NCBI RefSeq assembly: GCF_014196535.1
Contig: NZ_JACIDU010000025.1
Location: forward strand, 1 to 36,051
Reading direction: 5' to 3'
Source of the DNA: Allorhizobium borbori
GTDB lineage: Bacteria; Pseudomonadota; Alphaproteobacteria; Rhizobiales; Rhizobiaceae
DNA: 36,051 nucleotides
Numbering within the stretch: position 1 is the stretch's first letter; every line of letters starts with the position of its first letter. Of this stretch, positions 1-7,034 are shown in pieces. The notes below the pieces were generated by a model. That model made no database searches. It worked only from the letters and a program-made list of their open reading frames with translations, and was not told the DNA's origin. Position numbers and translations under genes: made by a program.

Positions 1-1
1 C

Positions 2-94
2 TCAACCGCATACCTCAAGCTCAAACACCGTGAGTGGAACACATACTGCTCACAGTTCTCACAATGGGAACACAACACTACTCTCGATGTCTGA
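2..94 (+). CDS. gmaS: C-terminal end of a glutamine-synthetase-family protein, probably gamma-glutamylmethylamide synthetase (partial)
   Basis: Frame 2 is open from the window edge to a TGA at 92-94, giving 30 residues. They include YLKLKHREWNTYC and end in WEHNTTLDV. The pattern of a basic helix, then EW..Y, then WE, then a short tail resembles the extreme C-terminus of glutamine synthetases and of the related gamma-glutamylmethylamide synthetase (GmaS). GmaS ligates methylamine to glutamate with ATP. The family call rests on this short tail only. The choice of GmaS over an ordinary glutamine synthetase is inferred from the neighbours: the genes to the right convert trimethylamine to methylamine, and GmaS takes the next step. 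A hairpin plus T-run follows 32 bases after the stop. The rest of the gene lies outside the window. Confidence 0.55.
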   Translation, partial: STAYLKLKHREWNTYCSQFSQWEHNTTLDV

Positions 95-126
95 GTGACG
101 CTCTCGCTGAAACAAGAACAATGGAG

Positions 127-155
127 CAGGCGGCGCGCCCACACCGCCTGTTTTT
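127..155 (+). terminator. Rho-independent terminator after the left-edge glutamine-synthetase-like gene
   Basis: A 7-bp perfect stem (127-133 with 144-150) encloses a 10-base loop and is followed directly by TTTTT at 151-155. It lies 32 bases after the left-edge stop codon and 43 bases before folC. It probably ends the upstream transcript. Because little room is left for a separate folC promoter, it may be leaky or act as an attenuator. Confidence 0.65.
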
Positions 156-197
156 AACCACGGACCGTTTCGACCATGCACCGGGGAGCAAGTCGCC

Positions 198-1580
198 ATG
201 CTTGCGGGAAAGAAAATTGTGCCTGATCCGTCGTCCCGCCTTACGCCGAATGCCGGCGTCGACCGATCGCTGCGGCTGATCGTTGATCGTCCCGCGCACG
301 GCGTCGAGGACCCGTTGCTCGATGCGGTCCTGAACGACCTTGATCGGCTGACCAACTGGGAAAACCGTCCACGCGGGGCGATGCGGGTGAACCTCGATTG
401 CATTCGCGACCTCTCCGAGCGTCTGGACTATCCTGAACTGCATTTCCGCTCGATCCATGTGACCGGCACCAAGGGCAAGAGTTCCACCGCCGCCCTTCTG
501 GAAGCCTCGCTCCGAAAGGCCGGCTTCAAGGTGGGGCGTTATTCCTCGCCGCATGTCGATCATATCGGCGAACGCATGACGCTGGACGGCGAGCCGGTGG
601 GCGAACGGGCCATGGCGGAGGTTCTCTCCCGCGCGCTGGATGTGTTCAGGACGGCGCGGCGGGCCGGCACCGCCGGACAGGATGCGACCTGGTTCGACCT
701 CATGACCATCGCTGCCTTCGACCTCTTTCGAGAGCGGGGGGTGGAATGGGCCATTGTCGAGGCGGGTCTCGGCGGGCGTCTCGATTCCACCAATATCGTC
801 GATAGCGATATCGCGATCATCACCAATGTGGAGCTGGAGCACACCGATGTGCTGGGTGACACCCGCACGAAGATTGCCTTTGAAAAGGCAGGCATCATCA
901 AGCCCGGCAGTGTAGCGGTTACGCCACTGACGGAAATGGATGACGCCGGCGCCGTCATCGCGGTCAAGGCGCGGGCGATGGGCGCAACGCTTGCCGTACC
1001 GACCATCCCGCGCGACGCGACGCTTGAAGAGCGTAATGCCCTGATCGCCGGGGCGGCGCTCGATACGCTCGGTGAACGCGGCGTGTGGGAGAAATCGGGT
1101 TCTCCCTATCCCCGCTCGCTGGGGAACTGGCTGATCGATGACGCGGTGCTAAAGGCCGCACGGCTGCCCGGGCGCATGGAGCGGTTGGCTGTTGCCGTCG
1201 ATGCGGCGGGTGATGTGCCGGTCGTCATCGACGGCGCGCATGTACCGTTCAATCTGCGTGCCGTGCTGAACGATCTCAAACGTGAATCCGATTTTTCCGG
1301 TCCGTTTACGGCAGTCTTTTCCGTTGCCCGCGACAAGGATGCCGAGGGACTTCTCCGCGTTCTTCAGGCCGAGGATGTGGAACTGGTTCTCACCCGCGCC
1401 ACGACCCGCTCCCGCGATCCGGGGGAACTTGCGGCTATTGCTGCCCGGCTTGGCCTGAAACATGTGGTGGAACCCGACCCGCTTGTCGCCTATAAGGGCG
1501 CCCTGCACGACGCGGTCGAGAACGGGCGGTGGGTTCTGGTGACCGGATCGCTTTATCTGACCGGTGTGGTGCACGGATAG
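198..1580 (+). CDS. folC: Dihydrofolate/folylpolyglutamate synthase
   Basis: FolC ligates L-glutamate to dihydropteroate and extends the polyglutamate tail of folates, which keeps them in the cell and suits them to C1 enzymes. The 460-residue protein has the Mur-ligase ATP loop GTKGKSS near residues 90-96, the following SSPHVDHIGER segment, and LGGRLDSTNIV near 190-200, all typical of FolC. The start at 198 is preceded by GGGGAG nine bases upstream. About 35 residues before the usual FolC beginning (LDAVLNDLDRLTNWE) look unconserved, so a slightly later start is possible. The gene is first of four closely packed folate genes and ends 70 bases before pabB. Position beside methylamine catabolism genes, rather than beside accD/trp genes as is common in rhizobia, suggests a second copy (inference). 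Confidence 0.9.
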   Translation: MLAGKKIVPDPSSRLTPNAGVDRSLRLIVDRPAHGVEDPLLDAVLNDLDRLTNWENRPRGAMRVNLDCIRDLSERLDYPELHFRSIHVTGTKGKSSTAALLEASLRKAGFKVGRYSSPHVDHIGERMTLDGEPVGERAMAEVLSRALDVFRTARRAGTAGQDATWFDLMTIAAFDLFRERGVEWAIVEAGLGGRLDSTNIVDSDIAIITNVELEHTDVLGDTRTKIAFEKAGIIKPGSVAVTPLTEMDDAGAVIAVKARAMGATLAVPTIPRDATLEERNALIAGAALDTLGERGVWEKSGSPYPRSLGNWLIDDAVLKAARLPGRMERLAVAVDAAGDVPVVIDGAHVPFNLRAVLNDLKRESDFSGPFTAVFSVARDKDAEGLLRVLQAEDVELVLTRATTRSRDPGELAAIAARLGLKHVVEPDPLVAYKGALHDAVENGRWVLVTGSLYLTGVVHG

Positions 1581-1650
1581 GACGGGTCCGGCGCTGGTAT
1601 GCGCTGGGTCTTCGAAACAGCAATGCTCAAACCAGCCGGAGCCTGAAGAC

Positions 1651-3048
1651 ATGCTGGAAATCGCCCTCGATTATAGGCCGGTCGCTGATGTGGCCGCGCG
1701 TCTGGCGGGGCGGCCGGGCTTTGCCTTCCTGGACAGCGCCGGTGACTACGGTGAAATCGGGCGCTACGCCTTCGTTGCAGCCGACCCGTTCGGCACGTTT
1801 GTCGTGCGCGATGGCGTTGCGTTCTGGGACGATGCACGGCTGCCCGGCACGTCGCTTGAAGCCCTTCGCGACGTGCTCGGTCGCTACCGGATCGCAGGTG
1901 ATCCCGCATCCTTTCCGTTCCGGGGCGGCGGCATCGGCTACATCGCCTATGACTTCGGGCGGCACCTTGAGCGCCTTGCAACGCCCGCCGATCCCGCGAC
2001 CCCGGTCGATGATCTGCGGTTCGATTTTTACGACGTCGTGCTGGCCTTCGATCTGCGGGAAAAGCGGCTTGTGCTGTTTTCATCCGGCTTTCCGGCGGAA
2101 GGCGAGGCGCGAGAGACACGGGCTCATGAACGTGCGGCGGAGATGATGGCTTGGTTGACCGAGGAGGTGGATACGCCCGGTTTCAGGTCATTCCCGGCCA
2201 TTGGCGCATGGCGCTCGAACTTCACTGAGGCGGCGTACCAGGCGGCTGTTGCGCACGTTCAGGCTTACATTCTGGCTGGGGACATTTATCAGGCCAACAT
2301 TTCCCAATGCTGCACGGCCGACATTCCGGCCGATTTCGATCCGTGGGCCTTTTACCGGACGTTGCGGGCGGTCAATCCTTCACCGTTCGGGGCGTTTCTG
2401 CGGTCCGGTACGGTTGCGATTGCCTCCAGTTCGCCGGAGCGGTTCTTGAAATGCCGGGACGGAAAGGTGGAGGCGCGACCGATCAAGGGCACGGCGCGGC
2501 GCGAAGTGGATGCCGTGCGGGATGCGGCGGTGGCGGAAGCGCTGCTTTCCTCCGATAAGGACCGCGCAGAAAACACCATGATCGTCGATCTCCTGCGTAA
2601 CGATCTCTCGCGGGTCTGCCAGCCGGGCACGGTGAAGGTGCCAACCCTTTGCGGGCTGGAAAGCTACGAGGGGCTGCATCACCTGACATCGGTGGTCACG
2701 GGGACGTTGAAACCGGGCTGCGATGCGGTCGATCTCGTCGCCGCGAGTTTCCCCGGCGGGTCGATCACTGGCGCGCCGAAGCTTCGCGCGATGGACATCA
2801 TCACGGAAATCGAAGGTGCGGCGCGGGGTGTCTATTGCGGTGCCATCGGCTATCTCGGTTTCGATGGCGGGCTCGATCTCAACATCGCCATCCGCACAGT
2901 AACCTTTGAGCCGGGTCGAGCACGCTTTTCGGCGGGCGGTGGCGTAACGCTCCTGTCCGATCCGGCTGCGGAATATGCGGAGACGCTGGTAAAGGCCAGC
3001 CGCATCTTCGCGGCTTTCCGGGCTCATGCCGGTGAGGAGGGTGCCTGA
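1651..3048 (+). CDS. pabB: Aminodeoxychorismate synthase component I
   Basis: PabB uses ammonia supplied by PabA to convert chorismate to 4-amino-4-deoxychorismate, the precursor of the p-aminobenzoate part of folate. The 465-residue protein belongs to the chorismate-binding family. PIKGT at residues 277-281 carries the lysine (K279) that distinguishes PabB from anthranilate synthase TrpE, which has alanine there. Further family signatures are ASSSPERFLK near 258-267, ENTMIVDLLRNDL, and GGSITGAPK. The ATG at 1651 has GGAG nine bases upstream and begins like other PabB proteins. An in-frame ATG at 1564 inside the end of folC was rejected. The stop overlaps the pabA start by one base (TGATG), so the two subunits are translationally coupled. 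No pabC is seen in the window. Confidence 0.93.
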   Translation: MLEIALDYRPVADVAARLAGRPGFAFLDSAGDYGEIGRYAFVAADPFGTFVVRDGVAFWDDARLPGTSLEALRDVLGRYRIAGDPASFPFRGGGIGYIAYDFGRHLERLATPADPATPVDDLRFDFYDVVLAFDLREKRLVLFSSGFPAEGEARETRAHERAAEMMAWLTEEVDTPGFRSFPAIGAWRSNFTEAAYQAAVAHVQAYILAGDIYQANISQCCTADIPADFDPWAFYRTLRAVNPSPFGAFLRSGTVAIASSSPERFLKCRDGKVEARPIKGTARREVDAVRDAAVAEALLSSDKDRAENTMIVDLLRNDLSRVCQPGTVKVPTLCGLESYEGLHHLTSVVTGTLKPGCDAVDLVAASFPGGSITGAPKLRAMDIITEIEGAARGVYCGAIGYLGFDGGLDLNIAIRTVTFEPGRARFSAGGGVTLLSDPAAEYAETLVKASRIFAAFRAHAGEEGA

Positions 3049-3653
3049 TGCTGCTCATCATCGACAATTACGATTCCTTCGTCTTCAATCTCGTTCGCTA
3101 TTGTGAGGAACTGGGGCAGGAGACGCGAACGGTTCGCAATGACCGGATGACGCTGGAGGACATTGTCTCACTGAATCCGCAGGCGATCCTGATTTCTCCG
3201 GGGCCATGTTCGCCGACCGAGGCGGGAATTTCGCTCGATCTCATTCGTCGCTTTTCGGGGCGCGTTCCGATTCTCGGCGTATGCCTCGGTCATCAATGCG
3301 TCGGGGCCGCCTTCGGTGCGCGGGTGGAGCGGGCGCAGGTGCCGATGCATGGCCGAACCTCGCTGATCTCCCATACGGGGAAAGCTCTCTTTGCCGGCTT
3401 GCCGCAGCCGTTGCAGGTGGGGCGTTATCATTCGCTGGTCGTTGCGCCGCCCGAAAGGGCCGACTGTCCACTTCGGATCGATGCCCGCTCGCCGGAGGGG
3501 GAGGTGATGGCGCTTTCGCATGTTGACCACCCGACCTACGGGGTTCAGTTTCATCCGGAATCCATTCTTTCCGATCATGGCCACGACCTTCTGGCCAATT
3601 TCTTTGCCATCGCCCGCGAGTGGCGCAACCCCCCGCACGAGTGTAATCCATGA
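3048..3653 (+). CDS. pabA: Aminodeoxychorismate synthase glutamine amidotransferase component II
   Basis: This is a class I glutamine amidotransferase of 201 residues that releases ammonia from glutamine for PabB. It opens with the family start LLIIDNYDSFVFNL, has the oxyanion segment SPGPCSP, the nucleophile cysteine in GVCLGHQ, and the His-Glu pair in VQFHPESI near the end. It overlaps pabB by one base and folBK by four (ATGA). The sequence alone would also fit TrpG, the anthranilate synthase amidotransferase; some bacteria share one protein for both. Assignment to PabA follows from the directly coupled pabB with its PIKGT lysine. Confidence 0.9.
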   Translation: MLLIIDNYDSFVFNLVRYCEELGQETRTVRNDRMTLEDIVSLNPQAILISPGPCSPTEAGISLDLIRRFSGRVPILGVCLGHQCVGAAFGARVERAQVPMHGRTSLISHTGKALFAGLPQPLQVGRYHSLVVAPPERADCPLRIDARSPEGEVMALSHVDHPTYGVQFHPESILSDHGHDLLANFFAIAREWRNPPHECNP

Positions 3654-4495
3654 CCGACCGCGTTTTCGTCTCCAATCTCTGCCTTCATGGCCATCACGGC
3701 CTATTCCCGGAGGAAACCCGGCTCGGCCAGAAATTCTATATCGACATCGAGTGTGCTGTGGATCTGGCGCCCGCCGGGCTTTCCGACGATTACGAGAAGG
3801 CCGTGGGCTATGATACGCTATGCGACATCGCCACGGCGGTTTCTGCGGCTGGCCCCTATAAGCTCATCGAAACGCTTGGTCATCGCATTGCCGAAGCGGT
3901 TCTCGCCCGCTTCTATATCATCACCGAAGTCGTCGTGCGGGTTCGCAAACCCTCCGCTCCCATGGCGGCGATGTTCGATAATGTCGGCGTGGAAATCCGC
4001 CGCCGTCGCCGCCGTCGCATCGGTCTGTCGCTTGGATCGAATGTGGGGAACAAGATCGCCAATATCGAGACGGCGCTGTCGTTGCTCAGGACGGAAAACG
4101 TCGTGGAGTTCGATGGCATTTCGAAGTTTTACCGCACGGCGCCTTGGGGCAACGAGGATCAGGACTGGTTCGTGAATGTCTGCGCCATCGGTTGGACGAC
4201 GATGACGCCGCAGGATGTGCTGAAAGCTTTCAAGCGCATCGAATTCCACGTCGGCCGCGTGCCGACCGTTCGCTGGGGGCCGCGCGTCATCGATATCGAC
4301 ATTCTCTTCATTGACGATATCGAAGCCGATGGCCCGGAACTGACGCTGCCGCATCGCGATATGTTCAATCGCGCCTTCGTGCTGGTGCCGCTCAACGAAA
4401 TTGCGCCCGATCTTTCGATCGGTGGACGGGTGATTCACGCCGAGGTCGAGCGTATGGCGCTGAAGGCCGGCGAGGTCGAGCCGCTGGCGGAATGA
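3650..4495 (+). CDS. folBK: Fused dihydroneopterin aldolase / 6-hydroxymethyl-7,8-dihydropterin pyrophosphokinase
   Basis: This 281-residue fusion should perform two consecutive steps of folate synthesis. Residues 1-116 are FolB, with GHHGLFPEE near 14-22 and the C-terminal VRKPSAP. Residues 125-270 are FolK: LGSNVGNK (pterin/ATP region), FYRTAPWG, DQDWFVN, the RWGPRVIDIDIL motif whose aspartates bind Mg, and PHRDMFNRAFVLVPL. The two halves are joined by an arginine-only linker of seven residues at about 117-123, coded by near-repeated cgc/cgt codons. The ATG overlaps the pabA stop as ATGA. FolP, which joins the two halves of the molecule, and FolE are absent from the window. FolB-FolK fusions are known in bacteria, but this arrangement with folC and pabBA is less common (from memory). 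Confidence 0.92.
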   Translation: MTDRVFVSNLCLHGHHGLFPEETRLGQKFYIDIECAVDLAPAGLSDDYEKAVGYDTLCDIATAVSAAGPYKLIETLGHRIAEAVLARFYIITEVVVRVRKPSAPMAAMFDNVGVEIRRRRRRRIGLSLGSNVGNKIANIETALSLLRTENVVEFDGISKFYRTAPWGNEDQDWFVNVCAIGWTTMTPQDVLKAFKRIEFHVGRVPTVRWGPRVIDIDILFIDDIEADGPELTLPHRDMFNRAFVLVPLNEIAPDLSIGGRVIHAEVERMALKAGEVEPLAE

Positions 4496-4532
4496 TACGC
4501 TGCAACATTTCCTGAGGGGAAAGCCGCACCGC

Positions 4533-4562
4533 GCTGCAACGCGCGGCGCGGCGCGTTGTAGC
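4533..4562 (+). terminator. Strong hairpin after folBK, likely transcript end
   Basis: A 12-bp stem with one G-U pair (4533-4544 with 4551-4562) encloses a 6-base loop, 38 bases after the folBK stop. No T-run follows on the plus strand, so it may be a processing or stabilising hairpin rather than an intrinsic terminator. It marks the probable end of the fol operon. Confidence 0.5.
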
Positions 4563-4721
4563 TGTTGGCTACGGAATTTCTTTAATACTGTTGTATTTCA
4601 GTTGTTTAAAACTGCATAGCGCGACTTTTATTCGTGGCGTGTGTGTGGTCGGCGATCTGTTTACTGGTGTGCGGATGCGTACAAAAGTCACCGGAAACGC
4701 AGAAAAATAGTTTCGCCCTAG

Positions 4722-4750
4722 TTGATTTAATTTCATGTGGGTGATATTCA
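4722..4750 (+). promoter_or_regulatory. Candidate sigma-70 type promoter for purU-folD
   Basis: TTGATT (4722-4727) and TATTCA (4745-4750) are 17 bases apart in an AT-rich stretch that contrasts with the flanking GC-rich DNA. Transcription would start near 4757, leaving a leader of about 250 bases before purU. Visual match only. Confidence 0.4.
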
Positions 4751-4756
4751 CTCGAC

Positions 4757-5008
4757 CTATGGAAGGTTCGGAACGGCGGCTCCGATCCAGCGGGCCAGGG
4801 GCGCGGCTGGGTGGGATTGCAACCGGAAAACCTCCGTGCCGAGTGTCCTTTATGTGCTGACGACGCCCCTTCGGCGCGCGTCAGGGGTGGGGATGTGAGG
4901 CTTCTGGCATACGGCGGCATGGAACCGGCTGATCCGGCTTTGCCGCGGCGCGTCACAACCGAATGAAGAACGAACAGGGTGTGTCAGTTTCTGACGCAAG
5001 GAGATGCA
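4757..5008 (+). other. Long GC-rich structured leader upstream of purU
   Basis: Together with the AT-rich stretch before it, this is the only gene-free gap above 500 bases (4496-5008). No credible ORF covers it. Several self-complementary blocks are visible. The clearest is a hairpin at 4857-4884, with outer CTGACG/CGTCAG, inner CGCC/GGCG and a CCTTC loop. A purine-rich AAGGAG ends the leader just before the purU ATG. It could be an untranslated regulatory leader controlling C1-folate genes, or a rhizobial intergenic palindromic repeat. I do not recognise a known riboswitch class. Confidence 0.4.
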
Positions 5009-5902
5009 ATGTCCACGACTGCGAATTACGTCCTCACCGTCACCTGCAAGTCCGCGCGCGGTATCATCGCCGCCATTTCCGGTTATCTGGCAGGCCGAGG
5101 TTGCAATATCGCCGATAGCTCGCAGTTCGACGACTTCGAGACCGGCAAGTTCTTCATGCGCGTCTCCTTCCGCTCGGAAGAAGGCATTCCGCAGCAGGAT
5201 CTGGTCGAGGGCTTCAAGCCAGTCGCCGAGAAGTTCGGCATGGAGTATCAGTTCCACGATGCCGACAAGCCCATGAAGGTGCTTCTCATGGTGTCGCGTT
5301 TCGGTCATTGCCTGAACGATCTCCTCTACCGCTGCCGCATCGGTGCGCTGCCGATCGAGATCGTCGGCGTGGTTTCGAACCACTTCGATTACCAGAAGGT
5401 CGTCGTGAACCACGACATTCCCTTCCACCACATCAAGGTGACCAAGGAAAACAAGCCGCAGGCCGAGGCCCAGCTTCTGAGCATTGTCGAGCAGTCCGGC
5501 ACGGAACTCGTCGTTCTCGCCCGCTACATGCAGATCCTGTCCGATAAGCTGTGCCAGAAGATGTCCGGCCGCATCATCAATATCCACCACTCGTTCCTGC
5601 CGAGCTTCAAGGGCGCGAACCCCTACAAGCAGGCTTATGAGCGCGGCGTGAAGCTGATCGGCGCGACGGCTCACTACGTGACCGCCGATCTCGACGAAGG
5701 CCCGATCATCGAGCAGGATACGGTGCGCGTGACGCATGCCCAGTCGCCGGACGATTATGTCTCGCTCGGCCGTGATGTCGAAAGTCAGGTTCTGGCCCGC
5801 GCCATTCATGCCCACATTCACCACCGCGCTTTCATCAACGGCAACCGCACGGTGGTCTTCCCGGCGTCGCCTGGCTCCTATGCTTCCGAGCGGATGGGCT
5901 GA
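5009..5902 (+). CDS. purU: Formyltetrahydrofolate deformylase
   Basis: PurU hydrolyses 10-formyl-tetrahydrofolate to formate and tetrahydrofolate. In methylamine-using bacteria it closes the folate route that oxidises formaldehyde carbon to formate. The 297-residue protein has an N-terminal ACT domain (about 6-85) and a formyltransferase-type catalytic domain. The latter shows [23 protein letters not shown] with the catalytic histidine region, and [13 protein letters not shown] with the catalytic aspartate. The ATG at 5009 has AAGGAG five bases upstream. The longer frame starting at 4979 adds ten residues without a ribosome site and was not used. It is followed five bases later by folD, so the two are co-transcribed. 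Confidence 0.93.
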   Translation: MSTTANYVLTVTCKSARGIIAAISGYLAGRGCNIADSSQFDDFETGKFFMRVSFRSEEGIPQQDLVEGFKPVAEKFGMEYQFHDADKPMKVLLMVSRFGHCLNDLLYRCRIGALPIEIVGVVSNHFDYQKVVVNHDIPFHHIKVTKENKPQAEAQLLSIVEQSGTELVVLARYMQILSDKLCQKMSGRIINIHHSFLPSFKGANPYKQAYERGVKLIGATAHYVTADLDEGPIIEQDTVRVTHAQSPDDYVSLGRDVESQVLARAIHAHIHHRAFINGNRTVVFPASPGSYASERMG

Positions 5903-5907
5903 GACCG

Positions 5908-6807
5908 ATGACCCAGATCATCAACGGAAAGGACGTCGCCGCCTCCGTGATCGCCAAGATCAAGGCCGCGAGCGACACCCTGGAGGCGAAGTCCGGCGTC
6001 AAGCCGGGTCTCGCTGTCATCATCGTGGGTGACGACCCGGCCAGCCACGCCTATGTCGGTGCGAAGGGGCGGATGGCGAAAGAATGCGGCTTCAATTCCG
6101 TGCAGCACACGCTGCCGGAAGAGACGACGCAGGAAGACCTGCTGAAGCTGGTGGCCGAACTGAACGCCGATGCGTCAATCCACGGCGTGCTGGTCCAGCT
6201 TCCGCTGCCCAGGCACTTCGACAGCGAAGCCGTGATCCAGTCCATTCTACCGGAAAAGGATGTCGATGGCCTCCACGTCGTCAATGCCGGCAAGCTGGCG
6301 ACCGGCGATCTTGAAACCGGCCTTATCTCCTGCACGCCGGCGGGCTCCATGCTTCTGGTGCGCACCATCCACGGTGCGGATCTCTCGGGCTTGAACGCCG
6401 TCGTCATCGGTCGCTCGAACCTGTTCGGCAAGCCGATGGGCCAGCTTCTGCTCAACGCCAATGCCACGGTGACCATGGCGCACTCGCGCACGAAGGACCT
6501 TGCCGGTATCTGCCGCACGGCGGATATTCTGGTTGCGGCTGTTGGTCGTCCTGAAATGGTCAAGGCGGATTGGGTGAAGCCCGGCGCGACGGTCATCGAT
6601 GTTGGCATCAACCGCGTTCCCGCGCCTGAAAAGGGTGAGGGCAAGACCAAGCTGGTGGGCGATGTCGCCTATGCGGAAGCCTCTGCCGTTGCCGGTGCCA
6701 TCACCCCGGTTCCCGGCGGCGTTGGCCCGATGACGATCGCCATGCTGATGGCCAATACGGTCATCGCCGCCTACCGCAAGGCCGGTGAAACACCGCCTGC
6801 CTTTTGA
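5908..6807 (+). CDS. folD: Bifunctional methylenetetrahydrofolate dehydrogenase / methenyltetrahydrofolate cyclohydrolase
   Basis: FolD oxidises 5,10-methylene-tetrahydrofolate with NADP+ and hydrolyses the methenyl product to 10-formyl-tetrahydrofolate, the PurU substrate. The 299-residue length is standard. Visible signatures are [15 protein letters not shown] with the catalytic lysine K53, [18 protein letters not shown], the nucleotide-binding [13 protein letters not shown], and the C-terminal [16 protein letters not shown]. The start lies five bases after the purU stop with only a weak ribosome site, which suggests translational coupling. With purU it forms a two-gene unit that disposes of formaldehyde released by Tdm and Dmm. 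No fhs (formate-tetrahydrofolate ligase) is present here. Confidence 0.94.
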   Translation: MTQIINGKDVAASVIAKIKAASDTLEAKSGVKPGLAVIIVGDDPASHAYVGAKGRMAKECGFNSVQHTLPEETTQEDLLKLVAELNADASIHGVLVQLPLPRHFDSEAVIQSILPEKDVDGLHVVNAGKLATGDLETGLISCTPAGSMLLVRTIHGADLSGLNAVVIGRSNLFGKPMGQLLLNANATVTMAHSRTKDLAGICRTADILVAAVGRPEMVKADWVKPGATVIDVGINRVPAPEKGEGKTKLVGDVAYAEASAVAGAITPVPGGVGPMTIAMLMANTVIAAYRKAGETPPAF

Positions 6808-6819
6808 ACAGAAAAAAGA

Positions 6820-6848
6820 CCCGGACGGCGGTGCGCCGGCCGTCCGGG
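6820..6848. terminator. Hairpin downstream of folD
   Basis: A perfect 10-bp GC-rich stem (6820-6829 with 6839-6848) lies 12 bases after the folD stop. The plus strand shows no T-run after it, while the minus strand reads into TTTTTT. It probably bounds the purU-folD transcript on its 3' side. Confidence 0.5.
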
Positions 6849-6953
6849 ATGCGGGTTCTGCCGCACTGCAAGTACCGTGCCTCACTGTTTTTCAATCATC
6901 TTCTGCGGATGAAATGACGTTTGTCAGAAGTGATGCCGCAATGCCGGAAAGGC

Positions 6954-6981
6954 TTGCCAGAAAAGGGAAAATCGATATAGT
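6954..6981 (+). promoter_or_regulatory. Candidate promoter of the dmmDABC-tmm operon
   Basis: TTGCCA (6954-6959) and TATAGT (6976-6981) are 16 bases apart, in the gap between the folD hairpin and dmmD. The predicted start near 6988 gives a leader of roughly 47 bases with the ribosome site AAAGGGGAA just before the dmmD ATG. The leader contains repeated GGAAAG blocks near 7004 and 7013 that might be regulator contacts. Visual match only. Confidence 0.45.
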
Positions 6982-7034
6982 GAGGAAATAATTATTCTGG
7001 ATAGGAAAGTCCGGAAAGAAAAAGGGGAACTGAC

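Noticed and set aside
1564-1650. Earlier pabB start overlapping the end of folC.
   Set aside because: No ribosome site, and the extra residues do not resemble PabB; the ATG at 1651 has GGAG and a family-like start.
4800-4850. Minus-strand GGTTGCAATCC looked like a tRNA T-loop.
   Set aside because: The invariant C of the TTC loop is G, and no anticodon or acceptor stem can be drawn around it.
4840-4890. On the minus strand GCGCCGAAGGGGC followed by CAGCACATAAAGGAC recalls the glycine riboswitch core.
   Set aside because: The conserved bases between these two blocks are missing, the first block is simply one arm and loop of a perfect local hairpin, and no gene follows in the right direction.
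4606-4956. Minus-strand open frame of 116 codons upstream of purU.
   Set aside because: No ribosome site, low-complexity proline/serine/arginine composition, no family resemblance, and it spans an AT-rich and a hairpin-rich stretch.
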